NCBI RefSeq assembly: GCF_008727775.1
Contig: NZ_CP044232.1
Coordinates: forward strand, 1,488,001 to 1,552,000
DNA: 64,000 nucleotides
Source: Microbacterium lushaniae
GTDB taxonomy: Bacteria > Actinomycetota > Actinomycetes > Actinomycetales > Microbacteriaceae
Reading direction: 5' to 3'
Of the stretch, positions 28,208-36,600 are shown piece after piece (position 1 is the first letter of the stretch; the number at the start of each line of letters is the position of its first letter). The translations under genes and the position numbers were made by a program. Below the pieces are notes generated by a model that worked only from the letters and a program-made list of their open reading frames with translations, did no database searches and was not told the origin of the DNA.

Positions 28208-28996
28208 ATGACGAACTCCACGCAAGCCCCGTTCGTGCTCACCCGCCGCGGGCTCGACCTGCGGTTCCGCTCTGCCGTCCTCGCGCAGCGGCAATGGGTG
28301 ACCGACGCGTACGTGCGCCTCCGCCTGGAGGGCGACGATCTGCGCGGCTTCGTCTCCCTCGGATGCGACGACCACATGCGCCTGTTCTTCCCCGACGGGC
28401 CCGTCGACACCGTCGAGCAGATGCGCGCAGCCCCCAGCCGCGAGTACACGCCGCTGGCGTGGGGCGAGGGGTGGCTCGACGTCGAGTTCGCCATCCACGG
28501 CGATGACGGCCACCGCGGCGTCGCGGCGGAGTGGGCCGCGTCCGCACCGCTGGGGGCGCCGGTGGGCGTGGGCGGACCGCGCGGCTCGATGGTGGTGGAA
28601 GGCGCGCCCGACGCGTGGTTCCTCGCCGGCGACGAGACGGCGGTGCCCGCGATGCGGCGGTTCGCCGCATCCATGCCGGCGGATGCGGTGGGCACGGTGC
28701 TGGTCGAGGTGCCCGACGCCGCGCACGAGCTGGCGATCGAGGCTCCGGCGGGCGTGGTGGTGTCGTACGTGCACCGCGGCAACGCCGTCGGCGGCACGGC
28801 GCTGGCGGCGCGCCTGGACGCCATGGATGCCTCGGACCGCCCCACCGGCGACGTGTTCGCCTTCATCGGCGCCGAGCAGGCGGTCGTGCGGCCCGGGCGG
28901 GCGCTCGCGGTCGAGCGGTGGGGCCTGGACCCCGCCCGGATCGTCGTGAAGGGCTACTGGAAGCGCGGCGACGCCGCCTTCCACGCCCCGCACTGA
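28208..28996 (+). CDS. Siderophore-interacting protein (ferric-siderophore reductase, SIP family)
   Basis: 262 aa. N-terminal FAD-binding barrel with 'LRGFVSLGCDDHMRLFFP' and 'REYTPLAWGEGWLDVEFAIHGD', the SIP/ViuB RxYTxR-like FAD motif; C-terminal NAD(P)-type domain with 'GAPVGVGGPRGSMVV', 'WFLAGDETAVPAMRRF' and the terminal 'VKGYWKRGDAAFH' typical of SIP (Lys and Trp). It reduces the imported Fe3+-siderophore in the cytosol to release Fe2+. ATG at 28208 chosen for the GAGGAAGAG ribosome binding site; the frame extends slightly upstream over the ATPase gene. Last gene of the iron operon. Confidence 0.92.
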   Translation: MTNSTQAPFVLTRRGLDLRFRSAVLAQRQWVTDAYVRLRLEGDDLRGFVSLGCDDHMRLFFPDGPVDTVEQMRAAPSREYTPLAWGEGWLDVEFAIHGDDGHRGVAAEWAASAPLGAPVGVGGPRGSMVVEGAPDAWFLAGDETAVPAMRRFAASMPADAVGTVLVEVPDAAHELAIEAPAGVVVSYVHRGNAVGGTALAARLDAMDASDRPTGDVFAFIGAEQAVVRPGRALAVERWGLDPARIVVKGYWKRGDAAFHAPH

Positions 28997-29133
28997 CCTC
29001 ACGGAGAAACACCTGCCCTCGCGGTGGCGCGCCGCCGTCTCGGCGACCGTGGTCGGTATCGTCGTACCGTCCCCGCGCGGGGGAGATCCCGCTCCGGCGC
29101 CGGCGGCACAACGCACATCGGACAGGAGCTGAC

Positions 29134-30276
29134 ATGACCTCCGCACGCCGCCGTGGGGCACGAGCCGTCGGAGCACTCGCGATCGTCCTGCTGACCGGCG
29201 GATGCGCCGCGGTCGCCGAACGGGCGACGCCCCAGCCGGTCACCGTGGCGCCCAGCCCCGACCGCGACGTCACCGCGAGCCCCGCGACTCCCCACCGGCC
29301 CGGCGCCGACCCGGCCGAGGTCGCGGCGGGCCTGGACGCACCGTGGTCGGTCGTCGTGATGCCCGACGGCACGCAGCTGGTCAGCGAGCGCGACACCGGC
29401 GCAGTGCTCGAGATCGGCGCGGACGGGACCGTGCGGGAGGTGGGCCGCATCCCCGGCGTCGTCTCGGGCGGGGAGGGCGGACTGCACGGTCTGGCCGTCC
29501 GCGAGCGCGACGAGCAGCTGTGGCTGTACGCCTACCACGGCGCCGAGACCGACAACCGCGTGGTGCGGCTGGCGCTCACGGGCGATGCGGGGAGCCGCAC
29601 GCTCGGCGACGCGGAGATGATCCTCGACGGCATCCCACGCGCGAGCACGCACAACGGCGGCCGCATCGCGTTCGGGCCGGACGGGTTCCTCTACGTCACG
29701 ACCGGCGACGCCGGCCTGCGCGATGCCGCCCAGGACCCGGATTCCCTCGCCGGCAAGATCCTGCGCCTGACACCGGAGGGGGAGGCGGCGCCGGGCAATC
29801 CGTTCGACAGTCGCGTGTACTCCCTCGGGCACCGCAACGTGCAGGGCATCGCGTGGACGACCGACGGGCAGACGTGGGCCAGCGAATTCGGGCAGAACAC
29901 CTTCGACGAGGTCAACCGCATCGTCGCCGGCGGCAACTACGGGTGGCCCGTGCACGAGGGGGTGGCCGGGGATGCGGCGTACGTCGACCCGATCGTCGCG
30001 TGGACGCCGTCGGACGCGAGCCCCAGCGGCCTCGCGGCGGCGGGGAGCACGCTGTTCGTCGCCGGTCTCCGCGGCGAGCGGGTGTGGATGCTGGATGTCG
30101 CCGACGATGCGCTCGCGGGCGACCCGGTGGCGTTGTGGGCGGGGGAGTACGGGCGGATGCGGGATGCCGTCGTCGCCGGCGACGAACTGTGGCTGCTCAC
30201 GGGCAACACCGACGGACGGGGGTCGCCGGGACCCGGCGACGATCGCCTCCTGCGCGTACCGCTGACCGCAGGCTGA
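29134..30276 (+). CDS. Secreted PQQ-type sugar dehydrogenase-like lipoprotein (GSDH family)
   Basis: 380 aa. Lipoprotein signal ending 'ALAIVLLTGGCAA' (Cys ~25). Six-bladed beta-propeller of the glucose/sorbosone dehydrogenase family: 'GLDAPWSVVVMPDGTQLVSERD', 'GGEGGLHGLAV', 'HNGGRIAFGPDGFLYVTTGDAG', 'GKILRLTPEG', 'YSLGHRNVQGIAW', 'NYGWPVHEG'. The family includes soluble PQQ glucose dehydrogenase, but many members lack proven activity. AGGAG ribosome binding site. Probably anchored on the outer face of the membrane. Confidence 0.88.
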   Translation: MTSARRRGARAVGALAIVLLTGGCAAVAERATPQPVTVAPSPDRDVTASPATPHRPGADPAEVAAGLDAPWSVVVMPDGTQLVSERDTGAVLEIGADGTVREVGRIPGVVSGGEGGLHGLAVRERDEQLWLYAYHGAETDNRVVRLALTGDAGSRTLGDAEMILDGIPRASTHNGGRIAFGPDGFLYVTTGDAGLRDAAQDPDSLAGKILRLTPEGEAAPGNPFDSRVYSLGHRNVQGIAWTTDGQTWASEFGQNTFDEVNRIVAGGNYGWPVHEGVAGDAAYVDPIVAWTPSDASPSGLAAAGSTLFVAGLRGERVWMLDVADDALAGDPVALWAGEYGRMRDAVVAGDELWLLTGNTDGRGSPGPGDDRLLRVPLTAG

Positions 30277-30326
30277 GGGCTGCAGCTCCCGAGCGCAACC
30301 CCCGGCGGGCGCCGGCGGGCTGCTCC

Positions 30327-30332
30327 TACGCT
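30327..30332 (+). promoter_or_regulatory. Predicted -10 box, leaderless promoter
   Basis: TACGCT, 6 nt, then the ATG at 30339. Confidence 0.55.
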
Positions 30333-30338
30333 GGGCGG

Positions 30339-31106
30339 ATGCCGATGAAGACTCTGTGGCTCGTGCGCCATGGCGAGAGCGTGGGAAACGTGGCCGCCAC
30401 GCGCGCCGAGCGCGAGGGACTGGAGCGGATCCCGCTCGACATCCGCGACGCGGACGTGCCGCTCTCCCCGACCGGGGAGGAGCAGGCCGCCGCGCTGGGC
30501 CGGTGGCTGGACGAACACCGTGCCGACGTCGGGATGTATTGGGTGTCGCCCTACTTCCGCGCGCGGCAGACCCTCGCGATCGCGCTGGGCGACGAAGCCG
30601 CCGTCGTCGGCGTCGACGAGCGCATCCGCGACCGGGAGCTCGGCATCCTCGATCTTCTGACGACGAAGGGCGTGGCCCGCCTGCATCCGGAGGAGGCGCA
30701 GCGGCGGCGGCACCTCGGCAAGTTCTACCACCGCCCGCCCGGCGGCGAGTCGTGGGCGGATGTCGCGTTGCGGCTGCGGTCGTTCCTGGGCGACCTGCTG
30801 TCGCGCCCGGAGGAATCCGCCCTCATCGTGGTGCACGACGCCGTCGTGACGCTCATCGCGGCGCTGCTGCTGAACCTGCAGGAGGAGGAGCTGCTCGCCT
30901 TCGCCGCCGCCAATCCCGTGCTCAACGCCTCTCTCTCCCGGCTGGATCGCGCGGACGGGGTGTGGGGTGTCACGTCCTTCGCCGACGTGAGTCACCTGCA
31001 GGAGGAGGGCGCCGATGTCACGGTGCACCCGGGCACGCCCGACGTCGCCGATCCGCGCCCCGTGGACCCGCCCGAACGGAGGGGATCCGATGTCCGACCC
31101 GAGTGA
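30339..31106 (+). CDS. Histidine phosphatase superfamily protein (phosphoglycerate-mutase-like)
   Basis: 255 aa. 'LWLVRHGESVGN' is the RHG catalytic motif (phospho-His ~13), 'SPYFRARQTLAIAL' the second Arg, 'RDRELGILD' the Glu region, and 'ALIVVHDAVVTLIAALLL' supplies the second His. In the last, 'VVHDAV' replaces the usual 'VSHG'. An active phosphatase is expected; substrate unknown. Its 3' end overlaps the NAD(P)HX dehydratase gene by 17 nt, so the two are coupled. Confidence 0.88.
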   Translation: MPMKTLWLVRHGESVGNVAATRAEREGLERIPLDIRDADVPLSPTGEEQAAALGRWLDEHRADVGMYWVSPYFRARQTLAIALGDEAAVVGVDERIRDRELGILDLLTTKGVARLHPEEAQRRRHLGKFYHRPPGGESWADVALRLRSFLGDLLSRPEESALIVVHDAVVTLIAALLLNLQEEELLAFAAANPVLNASLSRLDRADGVWGVTSFADVSHLQEEGADVTVHPGTPDVADPRPVDPPERRGSDVRPE

Positions 31107-31974
31107 GCCCACGCACGCGCGCACCGCGCGCGAGGCAGAGACGGTCACTGCGGAGCTGCTGCGATCGTGGCGGCTACCCGATCCCGGCGACGACAAGAAG
31201 GCGCGCGGCGACGTCGTCGTCGTCGGCGGCTCCCGTCGCACCCCCGGCGGCGTGATGCTCGCCGGAGAGGCGGCGCTGCGTGTGGGGGCCGGACGGCTCG
31301 GCGTCTTCGCCCCGGGCTCCATCGACGCGCAGCTGGGTGCCGTGCTGCCCGAGGCGGCGGTGTACGCGCTGCCCGACCGGGCATCCGACCCCTTCGACGA
31401 CTCCGCGCGTGCCACCCTCGCCGGTGCCGACGCCGTGCTCGTGGGCCCGGGCTTCGACGACGCGGATGAGACGCGCGACACCCTGCTGGCGGTCGCCGAC
31501 GCGCGGCCGCAGTGCCTCGCACTCGACGCGTACGCGCTCGGCATCCTTCCCGGGGTCGACCGCGACCGGCTGCCCGAGGCCCTCGTGCTCACCCCGAACC
31601 GCGAAGAGCTCGCGATCCTGCGCGACGGCGATCCCGGTGCCGATCTCGCGGAAGACCTCGCCCCGGCCGTGGCGGAGGTCGCGCGCCGCTACCGCGCGGT
31701 CGTGACGTGCTACGACGTCGTGGCAGCTCCCGACGGGGCGACGTGGCGGATCGTCGGCGGCGGTCCGGGTCTTGCCACCTCGGGAAGCGGCGACGTGCTC
31801 TCCGGCGCGATCACCGGCTTCGCCGCGCGCGGTGCCGACCTCGCGCAGGCCGCCGTGTGGGGCTCATGGGTGCATGCGCGAGCCGGTGACCGCCTCACCG
31901 AGCGGCTGGGCCTGGGCTTCCTCGCGCGCGAGCTGGTCGCCGAGCTTCCGCTCGCCCTGCGCGAGGTCGCCTGA
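31090..31974 (+). CDS. nnrD: ADP-dependent NAD(P)H-hydrate dehydratase
   Basis: 294 aa ribokinase-like fold. 'RGDVVVVGGSRRTPGGVMLAGEAALRVGAGRLGVFAP' is the NnrD/YjeF C-terminal signature, 'LTPNREELAIL' the second motif, and 'GPGLATSGSGDVLSGAITGF' the catalytic GDVL(A/S)G loop. It repairs the damaged hydrate NAD(P)HX back to NAD(P)H. The N-terminal NnrE epimerase domain found fused in many species is missing. Starts inside the end of the phosphatase gene. Confidence 0.92.
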   Translation: MSDPSEPTHARTAREAETVTAELLRSWRLPDPGDDKKARGDVVVVGGSRRTPGGVMLAGEAALRVGAGRLGVFAPGSIDAQLGAVLPEAAVYALPDRASDPFDDSARATLAGADAVLVGPGFDDADETRDTLLAVADARPQCLALDAYALGILPGVDRDRLPEALVLTPNREELAILRDGDPGADLAEDLAPAVAEVARRYRAVVTCYDVVAAPDGATWRIVGGGPGLATSGSGDVLSGAITGFAARGADLAQAAVWGSWVHARAGDRLTERLGLGFLARELVAELPLALREVA

Positions 31975-31977
31975 CGC

Positions 31978-31983
31978 TAGCGT
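31978..31983 (+). promoter_or_regulatory. Predicted -10 box, leaderless promoter of pgi
   Basis: TAGCGT, 6 nt, then the GTG at 31990. It begins 4 nt after the preceding stop codon, so pgi has its own promoter despite the short gap. Confidence 0.55.
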
Positions 31984-31989
31984 GGAGGG

Positions 31990-33669
31990 GTGAGTGCACC
32001 TGTCGACCCCACGTCCACGTCCGCTTGGAGCCGGCTGACCGCGGCCCGCGACTCCTTCACCCCTGATCTGCGGGGCTGGTTCGCCGGCGACCCCGCGCGC
32101 GTGGAGCGGATGACGCACACGCTCGGGGATCTGCACGTGGATCTGTCGAAGAACCTCGTCACCGACGACATCCTCGCCTCCCTCGTGCAGCTGGCCGAGG
32201 AGACCGGCGTCGCCGAGCGCTACGCCGACATGATCCGCGGCGGGCACGTGAACACGACCGAAGACCGTGCCGTGCTGCACACGGCTCTCCGCCGGCCCGC
32301 GGGGGCGAGCCCCGAGCTGGTCGTCGACGGTCAGCACGTCGACACCGACGTGCACGAGGTGCTCGACCGGCTCTCCGCGTTCGCGCAGGGCGTGCGCGCG
32401 GGGGAGTGGCGCGGGGTCACGGGCAAGAAGGTCACGCACGTCGTCAACATCGGCATCGGCGGGTCCGATCTCGGGCCCGTGATGGTCTACGAAGCACTCA
32501 AGCCCCTCGCCGACGCGGGTATCGAGGCGCGCTTCGTCTCCAACATCGATCCCACCGACGTGGCTCAGAAGACCGAGGGCCTGGATCCGGAGACGACGTT
32601 GTTCATCGTCGCGTCCAAGACCTTCACGACGCTGGAGACCCTCACCAACGCCCGCCTCGCCCGCGACTGGCTGTGGGCGAGGCTTGCCGCAACGGGGGCG
32701 ATCGATGACACCGACGCGGCGCGCACCGACGCCGTCGCGCACCACTTCGTGGCCGTCTCCACCGCCTTGGACAAGGTCGCAGACTTCGGGATCGACCCGT
32801 CCAACGCGTTCGGCTTCTGGGACTGGGTGGGCGGACGCTACTCCGTCGGCAGCGCGATCGGCCTGTCGCTGGCGATCACGCTCGGTCCCGACGCCTTCCG
32901 GGAGCTGCTCGCGGGGTTCCACGTCGTCGACGAGCACGTGGCATCCACGCCGCTGGAACGCAACGTGCCGGTGCTCATGGGGCTTCTGAACGTCTGGTAC
33001 ACGAACTTCCTCGGCGCGCAGTCGCACGCCGTGCTGCCCTACGCACAGCAGCTGCACCGCTTCCCGGCGTACCTGCAGCAGCTGACGATGGAGTCCAACG
33101 GCAAGTCGGTGCGGTGGGACGGCACCCCCGTGACGACCGACACGGGCGAGGTCTTCTGGGGCGAGCCCGGCACGAACGGCCAGCACGCGTTCTACCAGCT
33201 GATCCACCAGGGGACGCGCCTGATCCCCGCCGACTTCATCGCGTTCGCCCAGCCCGCCTACCCGCTGGAGGACGACGGCCGCGACGTGCATGGACTGTTC
33301 CTGGCGAACTTCCTCGCCCAGACCAAGGCGCTGGCGTTCGGGAAGACCGCCGAGGAGGTCGAGGCCGAGGGGACCACCGGAGCGCTCGTGGCCGCCCGGA
33401 CCTTCCCGGGCAACCGGCCCACGACGTCGATCTTCGGGCCGGCGCTGACCCCGTCGGTGCTGGGTCAGCTCATCGCGCTGTACGAGCACATCACCTTCAC
33501 GCAGGGCACGATCTGGGGGATCAACTCCTTCGACCAGTGGGGCGTCGAGCTCGGCAAGCAGCTCGCGCTGCAGATCGCCCCCGCGATCGAGGGGGATGCG
33601 GAGGCACTCCAGGCGCAGGATGCGTCGACGAAGTCGCTGCTGGCGTACTACCGATCCCAGCGGCCCTGA
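31990..33669 (+). CDS. pgi: Glucose-6-phosphate isomerase
   Basis: 559 aa, full length. Family signatures '[20 protein letters not shown]', '[19 protein letters not shown]', 'MESNGKSV', '[17 protein letters not shown]' (catalytic His) and '[17 protein letters not shown]' (catalytic Lys). It interconverts glucose-6-P and fructose-6-P in glycolysis and gluconeogenesis. GTG start supported by the -10 box. Confidence 0.97.
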   Translation: MSAPVDPTSTSAWSRLTAARDSFTPDLRGWFAGDPARVERMTHTLGDLHVDLSKNLVTDDILASLVQLAEETGVAERYADMIRGGHVNTTEDRAVLHTALRRPAGASPELVVDGQHVDTDVHEVLDRLSAFAQGVRAGEWRGVTGKKVTHVVNIGIGGSDLGPVMVYEALKPLADAGIEARFVSNIDPTDVAQKTEGLDPETTLFIVASKTFTTLETLTNARLARDWLWARLAATGAIDDTDAARTDAVAHHFVAVSTALDKVADFGIDPSNAFGFWDWVGGRYSVGSAIGLSLAITLGPDAFRELLAGFHVVDEHVASTPLERNVPVLMGLLNVWYTNFLGAQSHAVLPYAQQLHRFPAYLQQLTMESNGKSVRWDGTPVTTDTGEVFWGEPGTNGQHAFYQLIHQGTRLIPADFIAFAQPAYPLEDDGRDVHGLFLANFLAQTKALAFGKTAEEVEAEGTTGALVAARTFPGNRPTTSIFGPALTPSVLGQLIALYEHITFTQGTIWGINSFDQWGVELGKQLALQIAPAIEGDAEALQAQDASTKSLLAYYRSQRP

Positions 33670-33682
33670 GCGGACGGTCGTG

Positions 33683-34180
33683 ATGCGGCGTCCCACCCCC
33701 GATCCCACCGGCCCCGGACAGGAATCGGTGTGGGAGTACCCGCGTCCTCCGCGCATCGAACGCACCGGCCGCCGCGTGCGCATCGAGCTCGGCGGCCAGA
33801 CCCTGGTCGACACCGATGACGTCGTGCGCGTGCTCGAGACGAGCCATCCGCCGGTCTACTACGTGCCGGTGGACGCTTTCGCCCCCGGTGCGCTCGCGCC
33901 GGGGGAGGGAGCGTCGTTCTGCGAGTACAAGGGCGCGGCGCGGTACTTCGACGTGACCGGCGGTGGACAGGTGCGCCGCGGTGCCGCGTGGTACTACCCG
34001 CACCCCTCCGCGGGCTACGAGCTCCTCCGCGGTCGCGTGGCCGTGTACGCCGCCCCGATGGACCGCTGCACGGTCGACGACGTCGAGGTGGTGCCGCAGC
34101 CCGGCGGCTTCTACGGCGGCTGGGTCACGCCCGACGTCGTCGGTCCGTTCAAGGGGACGCCCGGTTCGATGGGCCGGTGA
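33683..34180 (+). CDS. DUF427 domain protein
   Basis: 165 aa. 'RIERTGRRVRIELGGQTLVDTDDVVRVLETSHPPVYYVPVDAF', 'SFCEYKGAARYFDV' and 'AAWYYPHP' are DUF427 hallmarks (conserved CEWKG-like CEYKG). Function unknown; a beta-tent fold is known for the family. Starts 13 nt after pgi. GTG at 33680 is an alternative start one codon earlier. Confidence 0.85.
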   Translation: MRRPTPDPTGPGQESVWEYPRPPRIERTGRRVRIELGGQTLVDTDDVVRVLETSHPPVYYVPVDAFAPGALAPGEGASFCEYKGAARYFDVTGGGQVRRGAAWYYPHPSAGYELLRGRVAVYAAPMDRCTVDDVEVVPQPGGFYGGWVTPDVVGPFKGTPGSMGR

Positions 34181-34417
34181 CGCCCCGGCCTGGTGAGGGC
34201 TTACACGGCGCATCCAGGCAACACGGATGAACCGTCCAGACCGGCCCCGCAGACTCGGTGTGTGCCTCACCCGACGGGGCACCCTCCCGCGCCTGACCCG
34301 ACGCGGCGCCGCGCCTCACCCGAGAAGAGGCCGGTCGACCGACGGGGCGCCGCGCGCCTGACCCGGACAGGTGCGCGGCTTCGGCGTGCCCTCGACCCGA
34401 AGGGATGCCCTTTCTCC

Positions 34418-35317
34418 ATGCGTTCCAGCAACATCCGCGCTGCCGTCCGCCGTCCCTCCCGCCGTCTCGTCGCCGGGGTCGGCGCGTGCCTGGGCACGGT
34501 GCTCGCCATCCTCGGCACGACGAACGTCGCCGCCGTCGCCACCGAGAACGCGTCGACAGGACCCGTCGCCCCGCCCACGGCAGCCGTCCTCACTCCCGCG
34601 CTCACGGCCGACATCGACACCGTCGCGATCAGTGCGCCGGATGCGGCCGCCGCCCTCGCCGCCGCCCAGGCGTCGCTGGAGTCGGCGGAAGCCCTGCAGG
34701 AGGAGATCGCCGCATCCGATCTCGAGCTGGAAGGGCAGCCGGTCATCGACACGGCGCCGCTGAGAGATGCCGTCGAACGACTCCAGGAGGCGACGTTCGT
34801 CCCTGTGCTGCTGTTCCCCGCCCTCGCCGAAGACGCCGCCGCGCACGCGCAGGCCCTGGACGCCCGCGTCGCCGAGGCCGCACAGGCGCTGGAGGCCGCG
34901 CGCGCACAGAAGGCCGCCGAGGAAGCGGCAGCGGAGGCGCAGCGCCAGGCCGAGGCCGCTGCCGCTGCCGAGGCGCAGCGTCAAGCGGAGCTCCTCGCCG
35001 CGGTCAACACGCCCGCCGGCGCGCGGGCGTACGCGCAGCAGCTGGCCGCCGAGCGCTACGGGTGGGGCGGCGACCAGTTCTCCTGCCTCGTTTCGCTGTG
35101 GGAGAAGGAGTCGAACTGGAACTACCAGGCGTACAACCCCTCCAGCGGCGCCACCGGCATCCCGCAGGCGCTGCCGGGCAGCAAGATGGCCAGCGCCGGA
35201 CCCGACTGGCAGACCAACGCGGCCACCCAGATCGCGTGGGGCCTGGATTACATCGCCCGGGCGTACGGCTCGCCGTGCAGCGCGTGGGGGCACTCGCAGG
35301 CCACGAACTGGTACTGA
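34418..35317 (+). CDS. Secreted transglycosylase-like cell-wall protein (paralogue of the gene at 39236)
   Basis: 299 aa. Basic N-terminus and hydrophobic signal ('LVAGVGACLGTVLAILGTTNVAA'); then Ala/Glu/Gln-rich helical, likely coiled-coil region (~95-205, including 'AEEAAAEAQRQAEAAAAAEA'); then a C-terminal lytic-transglycosylase-like domain of ~85 aa: 'CLVSLWEKESNWNYQAYNPSSG' with the probable catalytic Glu in KESNW, 'GIPQALPGSKMASAG', ending 'AWGHSQATNWY'. It likely acts on peptidoglycan during growth or separation. The 237-nt leader (34181-34417) holds several GACGGGGC/CCTGACCCG-like repeats. Confidence 0.82.
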   Translation: MRSSNIRAAVRRPSRRLVAGVGACLGTVLAILGTTNVAAVATENASTGPVAPPTAAVLTPALTADIDTVAISAPDAAAALAAAQASLESAEALQEEIAASDLELEGQPVIDTAPLRDAVERLQEATFVPVLLFPALAEDAAAHAQALDARVAEAAQALEAARAQKAAEEAAAEAQRQAEAAAAAEAQRQAELLAAVNTPAGARAYAQQLAAERYGWGGDQFSCLVSLWEKESNWNYQAYNPSSGATGIPQALPGSKMASAGPDWQTNAATQIAWGLDYIARAYGSPCSAWGHSQATNWY

Positions 35318-35318
35318 G

Positions 35319-35332
35319 CCGGCGACCGCCGG
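35319..35332. terminator. Possible short bidirectional hairpin
   Basis: CCGGC - GACC - GCCGG stem-loop fills the 15-nt gap between the convergent transglycosylase and PPOX genes. The stem is only 5 bp and there is no T-run. Confidence 0.3.
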
Positions 35333-35731
35333 TCACTCGCCGGAGTAGTCCTGCGACCAGCAGATCTCGGGCTGGATGAGGAATGCGACGAAGCCCGAGC
35401 GGAGTTCGTACGGCGCACCGGTATAGCGCTCGGCGATCCGGTCCACCACGACCATCGCGTCATCGCCCTCGATGCGCTCCACGACGCGCCCGCGCACGAA
35501 CGCCATGTCCAGCGGCTGGTCGGGGTGCGTGATCGACACGGCGATGCGCGGGTCGCGTTGCAGGTTGGCGTCCTTGCGGGAACCGGCCTGCGTGAAGAAG
35601 GCGAGCCGGTCGCCTTCCACGCCCACCCACACCGGCACCGAGTGCGGTGCGCCGTCGGGGAGCAGCGTCGCGACATGGGCGACGGCGGTGCGTTCGAAGT
35701 ACGGACGGACGTCGTTCCAGGTCTTCGCCAT
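35333..35731 (-). CDS. PPOX-class F420/FMN-dependent flavoprotein
   Basis: 132 aa split barrel. 'RTAVAHVATLLPDGAPHSVPVWVGVEGDRLAFFTQAGSRKDANLQRDPRIAVSITHP' follows the PPOX class F420-dependent (TIGR03618-like) pattern, including the 'KxxNLxRDPR' phosphate-binding stretch. Probably a deazaflavin- or flavin-dependent reductase of unknown substrate. Start supported by TAGCCT 6 nt upstream. Confidence 0.87.
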   Translation of the reverse strand: MAKTWNDVRPYFERTAVAHVATLLPDGAPHSVPVWVGVEGDRLAFFTQAGSRKDANLQRDPRIAVSITHPDQPLDMAFVRGRVVERIEGDDAMVVVDRIAERYTGAPYELRSGFVAFLIQPEICWSQDYSGE

Positions 35732-35737
35732 GGGTCC

Positions 35738-35743
35738 AGGCTA
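35738..35743 (-). promoter_or_regulatory. Predicted -10 box, leaderless promoter
   Basis: Minus-strand TAGCCT, 6 nt, then the ATG at 35731. Confidence 0.55.
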
Positions 35744-35939
35744 GGTGCTTCGGATGCGGCGGGGGTAGGCGCGGGCGGGCAGTGACGCTGGCTTCCCGCC
35801 ATGGCGGACCGCCGTCCGGCACCGCACCCGAATTGAGCGACCTGGAGGGTGTGCCCGGGACCGGCTACATGTGGGACGGGTTCAGCGTGAGCGCCACTAC
35901 CTGGCAGTGCTCCGAGTGCCCTACCGATCCGGCGCTGAG

Positions 35940-35959
35940 CGATATATCGTTACGTATCG
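35940..35959 (+). promoter_or_regulatory. AT-rich palindromic operator candidate upstream of padR
   Basis: CGATATATCG (35940-35949) is a perfect palindrome followed by TTACGTATCG, giving CGATA...TATCG half-sites in an AT island within very GC-rich DNA. It lies 35-54 nt before the PadR start. PadR regulators commonly repress their own gene from such sites, so autoregulation is likely. Confidence 0.6.
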
Positions 35960-35993
35960 TCGAGCCGACCGGGCTCGTGCTACGGAGGTCATC

Positions 35994-36596
35994 ATGAGCG
36001 GTTCATTCCTGGGCGACGGGTTCGCGGGATTCGGCGGCACCGGCCGCAGCGGCGACGGCGGGACCGGGAGCGCCGGCCCCGGCGCGGGCTGGCCGGCCAC
36101 GGGCATCTGGGACGCGATGGAGCAGTTGCGGAGCGCCTTCATGCCCAAGCAGTCGTCGACACGCATGGGTCGCGGCGATGTCCGCGCCGCCGTGCTGTCG
36201 CTGCTGGCCGAGCGCCCCATGCACGGATACCAGATCATCTCGGAGATCGAGGAGCGCAGCGGGGGGACGTGGAAGCCGAGCCCCGGCTCGGTGTACCCGA
36301 CGCTCCAGCTGCTGGCGGACGAGGGACTGATCGAGGCGGAGGAGTCGGGCGGACGCAAGACGTACGCGCTCACGGAGGCGGGCCGTCAGGTCGCCGCCGC
36401 CGAGGGGGCGACACCGTGGGAGAGCTCAGGCGCGCGCGACACCGGACGGCATTCGGCGCTGACGAAGTCGGGCATCGACCTCGCGCAGGCCGTCGCACAG
36501 GTGGGCCGCTCGGGCAGCTCCGACCAGATCCGGGAGGCCGTGGGCGTTCTGGACGAGGCGCGCCGGAAGATCTTCTCCATCCTCGCGCGGGACTGA
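35994..36596 (+). CDS. PadR-family transcriptional regulator
   Basis: 200 aa. A flexible Gly-rich N-terminus (~1-35) precedes the winged-helix PadR domain: 'RGDVRAAVLSLLAERPMHGYQIISEIEERSGGTWKPSPGSVYPTLQLLADEGLIEAEESGGRKTYALT', the canonical signature. A C-terminal helical dimerisation segment follows. Ligand unknown. GGAGG ribosome binding site. Its stop is 4 nt before the AarF-like gene, so the two form an operon probably self-repressed through the AT-rich palindrome. Confidence 0.92.
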   Translation: MSGSFLGDGFAGFGGTGRSGDGGTGSAGPGAGWPATGIWDAMEQLRSAFMPKQSSTRMGRGDVRAAVLSLLAERPMHGYQIISEIEERSGGTWKPSPGSVYPTLQLLADEGLIEAEESGGRKTYALTEAGRQVAAAEGATPWESSGARDTGRHSALTKSGIDLAQAVAQVGRSGSSDQIREAVGVLDEARRKIFSILARD

Positions 36597-36600
36597 CCGC

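Noticed and set aside
29071..29103. Palindromes CCCCGCGCGGGG and CCGGCGCCGG before the sugar dehydrogenase gene as terminators
   Set aside because: Short self-complementary GC words are expected often in such GC-rich DNA; no loop and no pause sequence.
34181..34417. c-di-AMP (ydaO-type) riboswitch ahead of the transglycosylase gene
   Set aside because: Such riboswitches often precede wall hydrolases in actinobacteria, but I could not find the conserved core; the leader shows only GACGGGGC/CCTGACCCG-like repeats.
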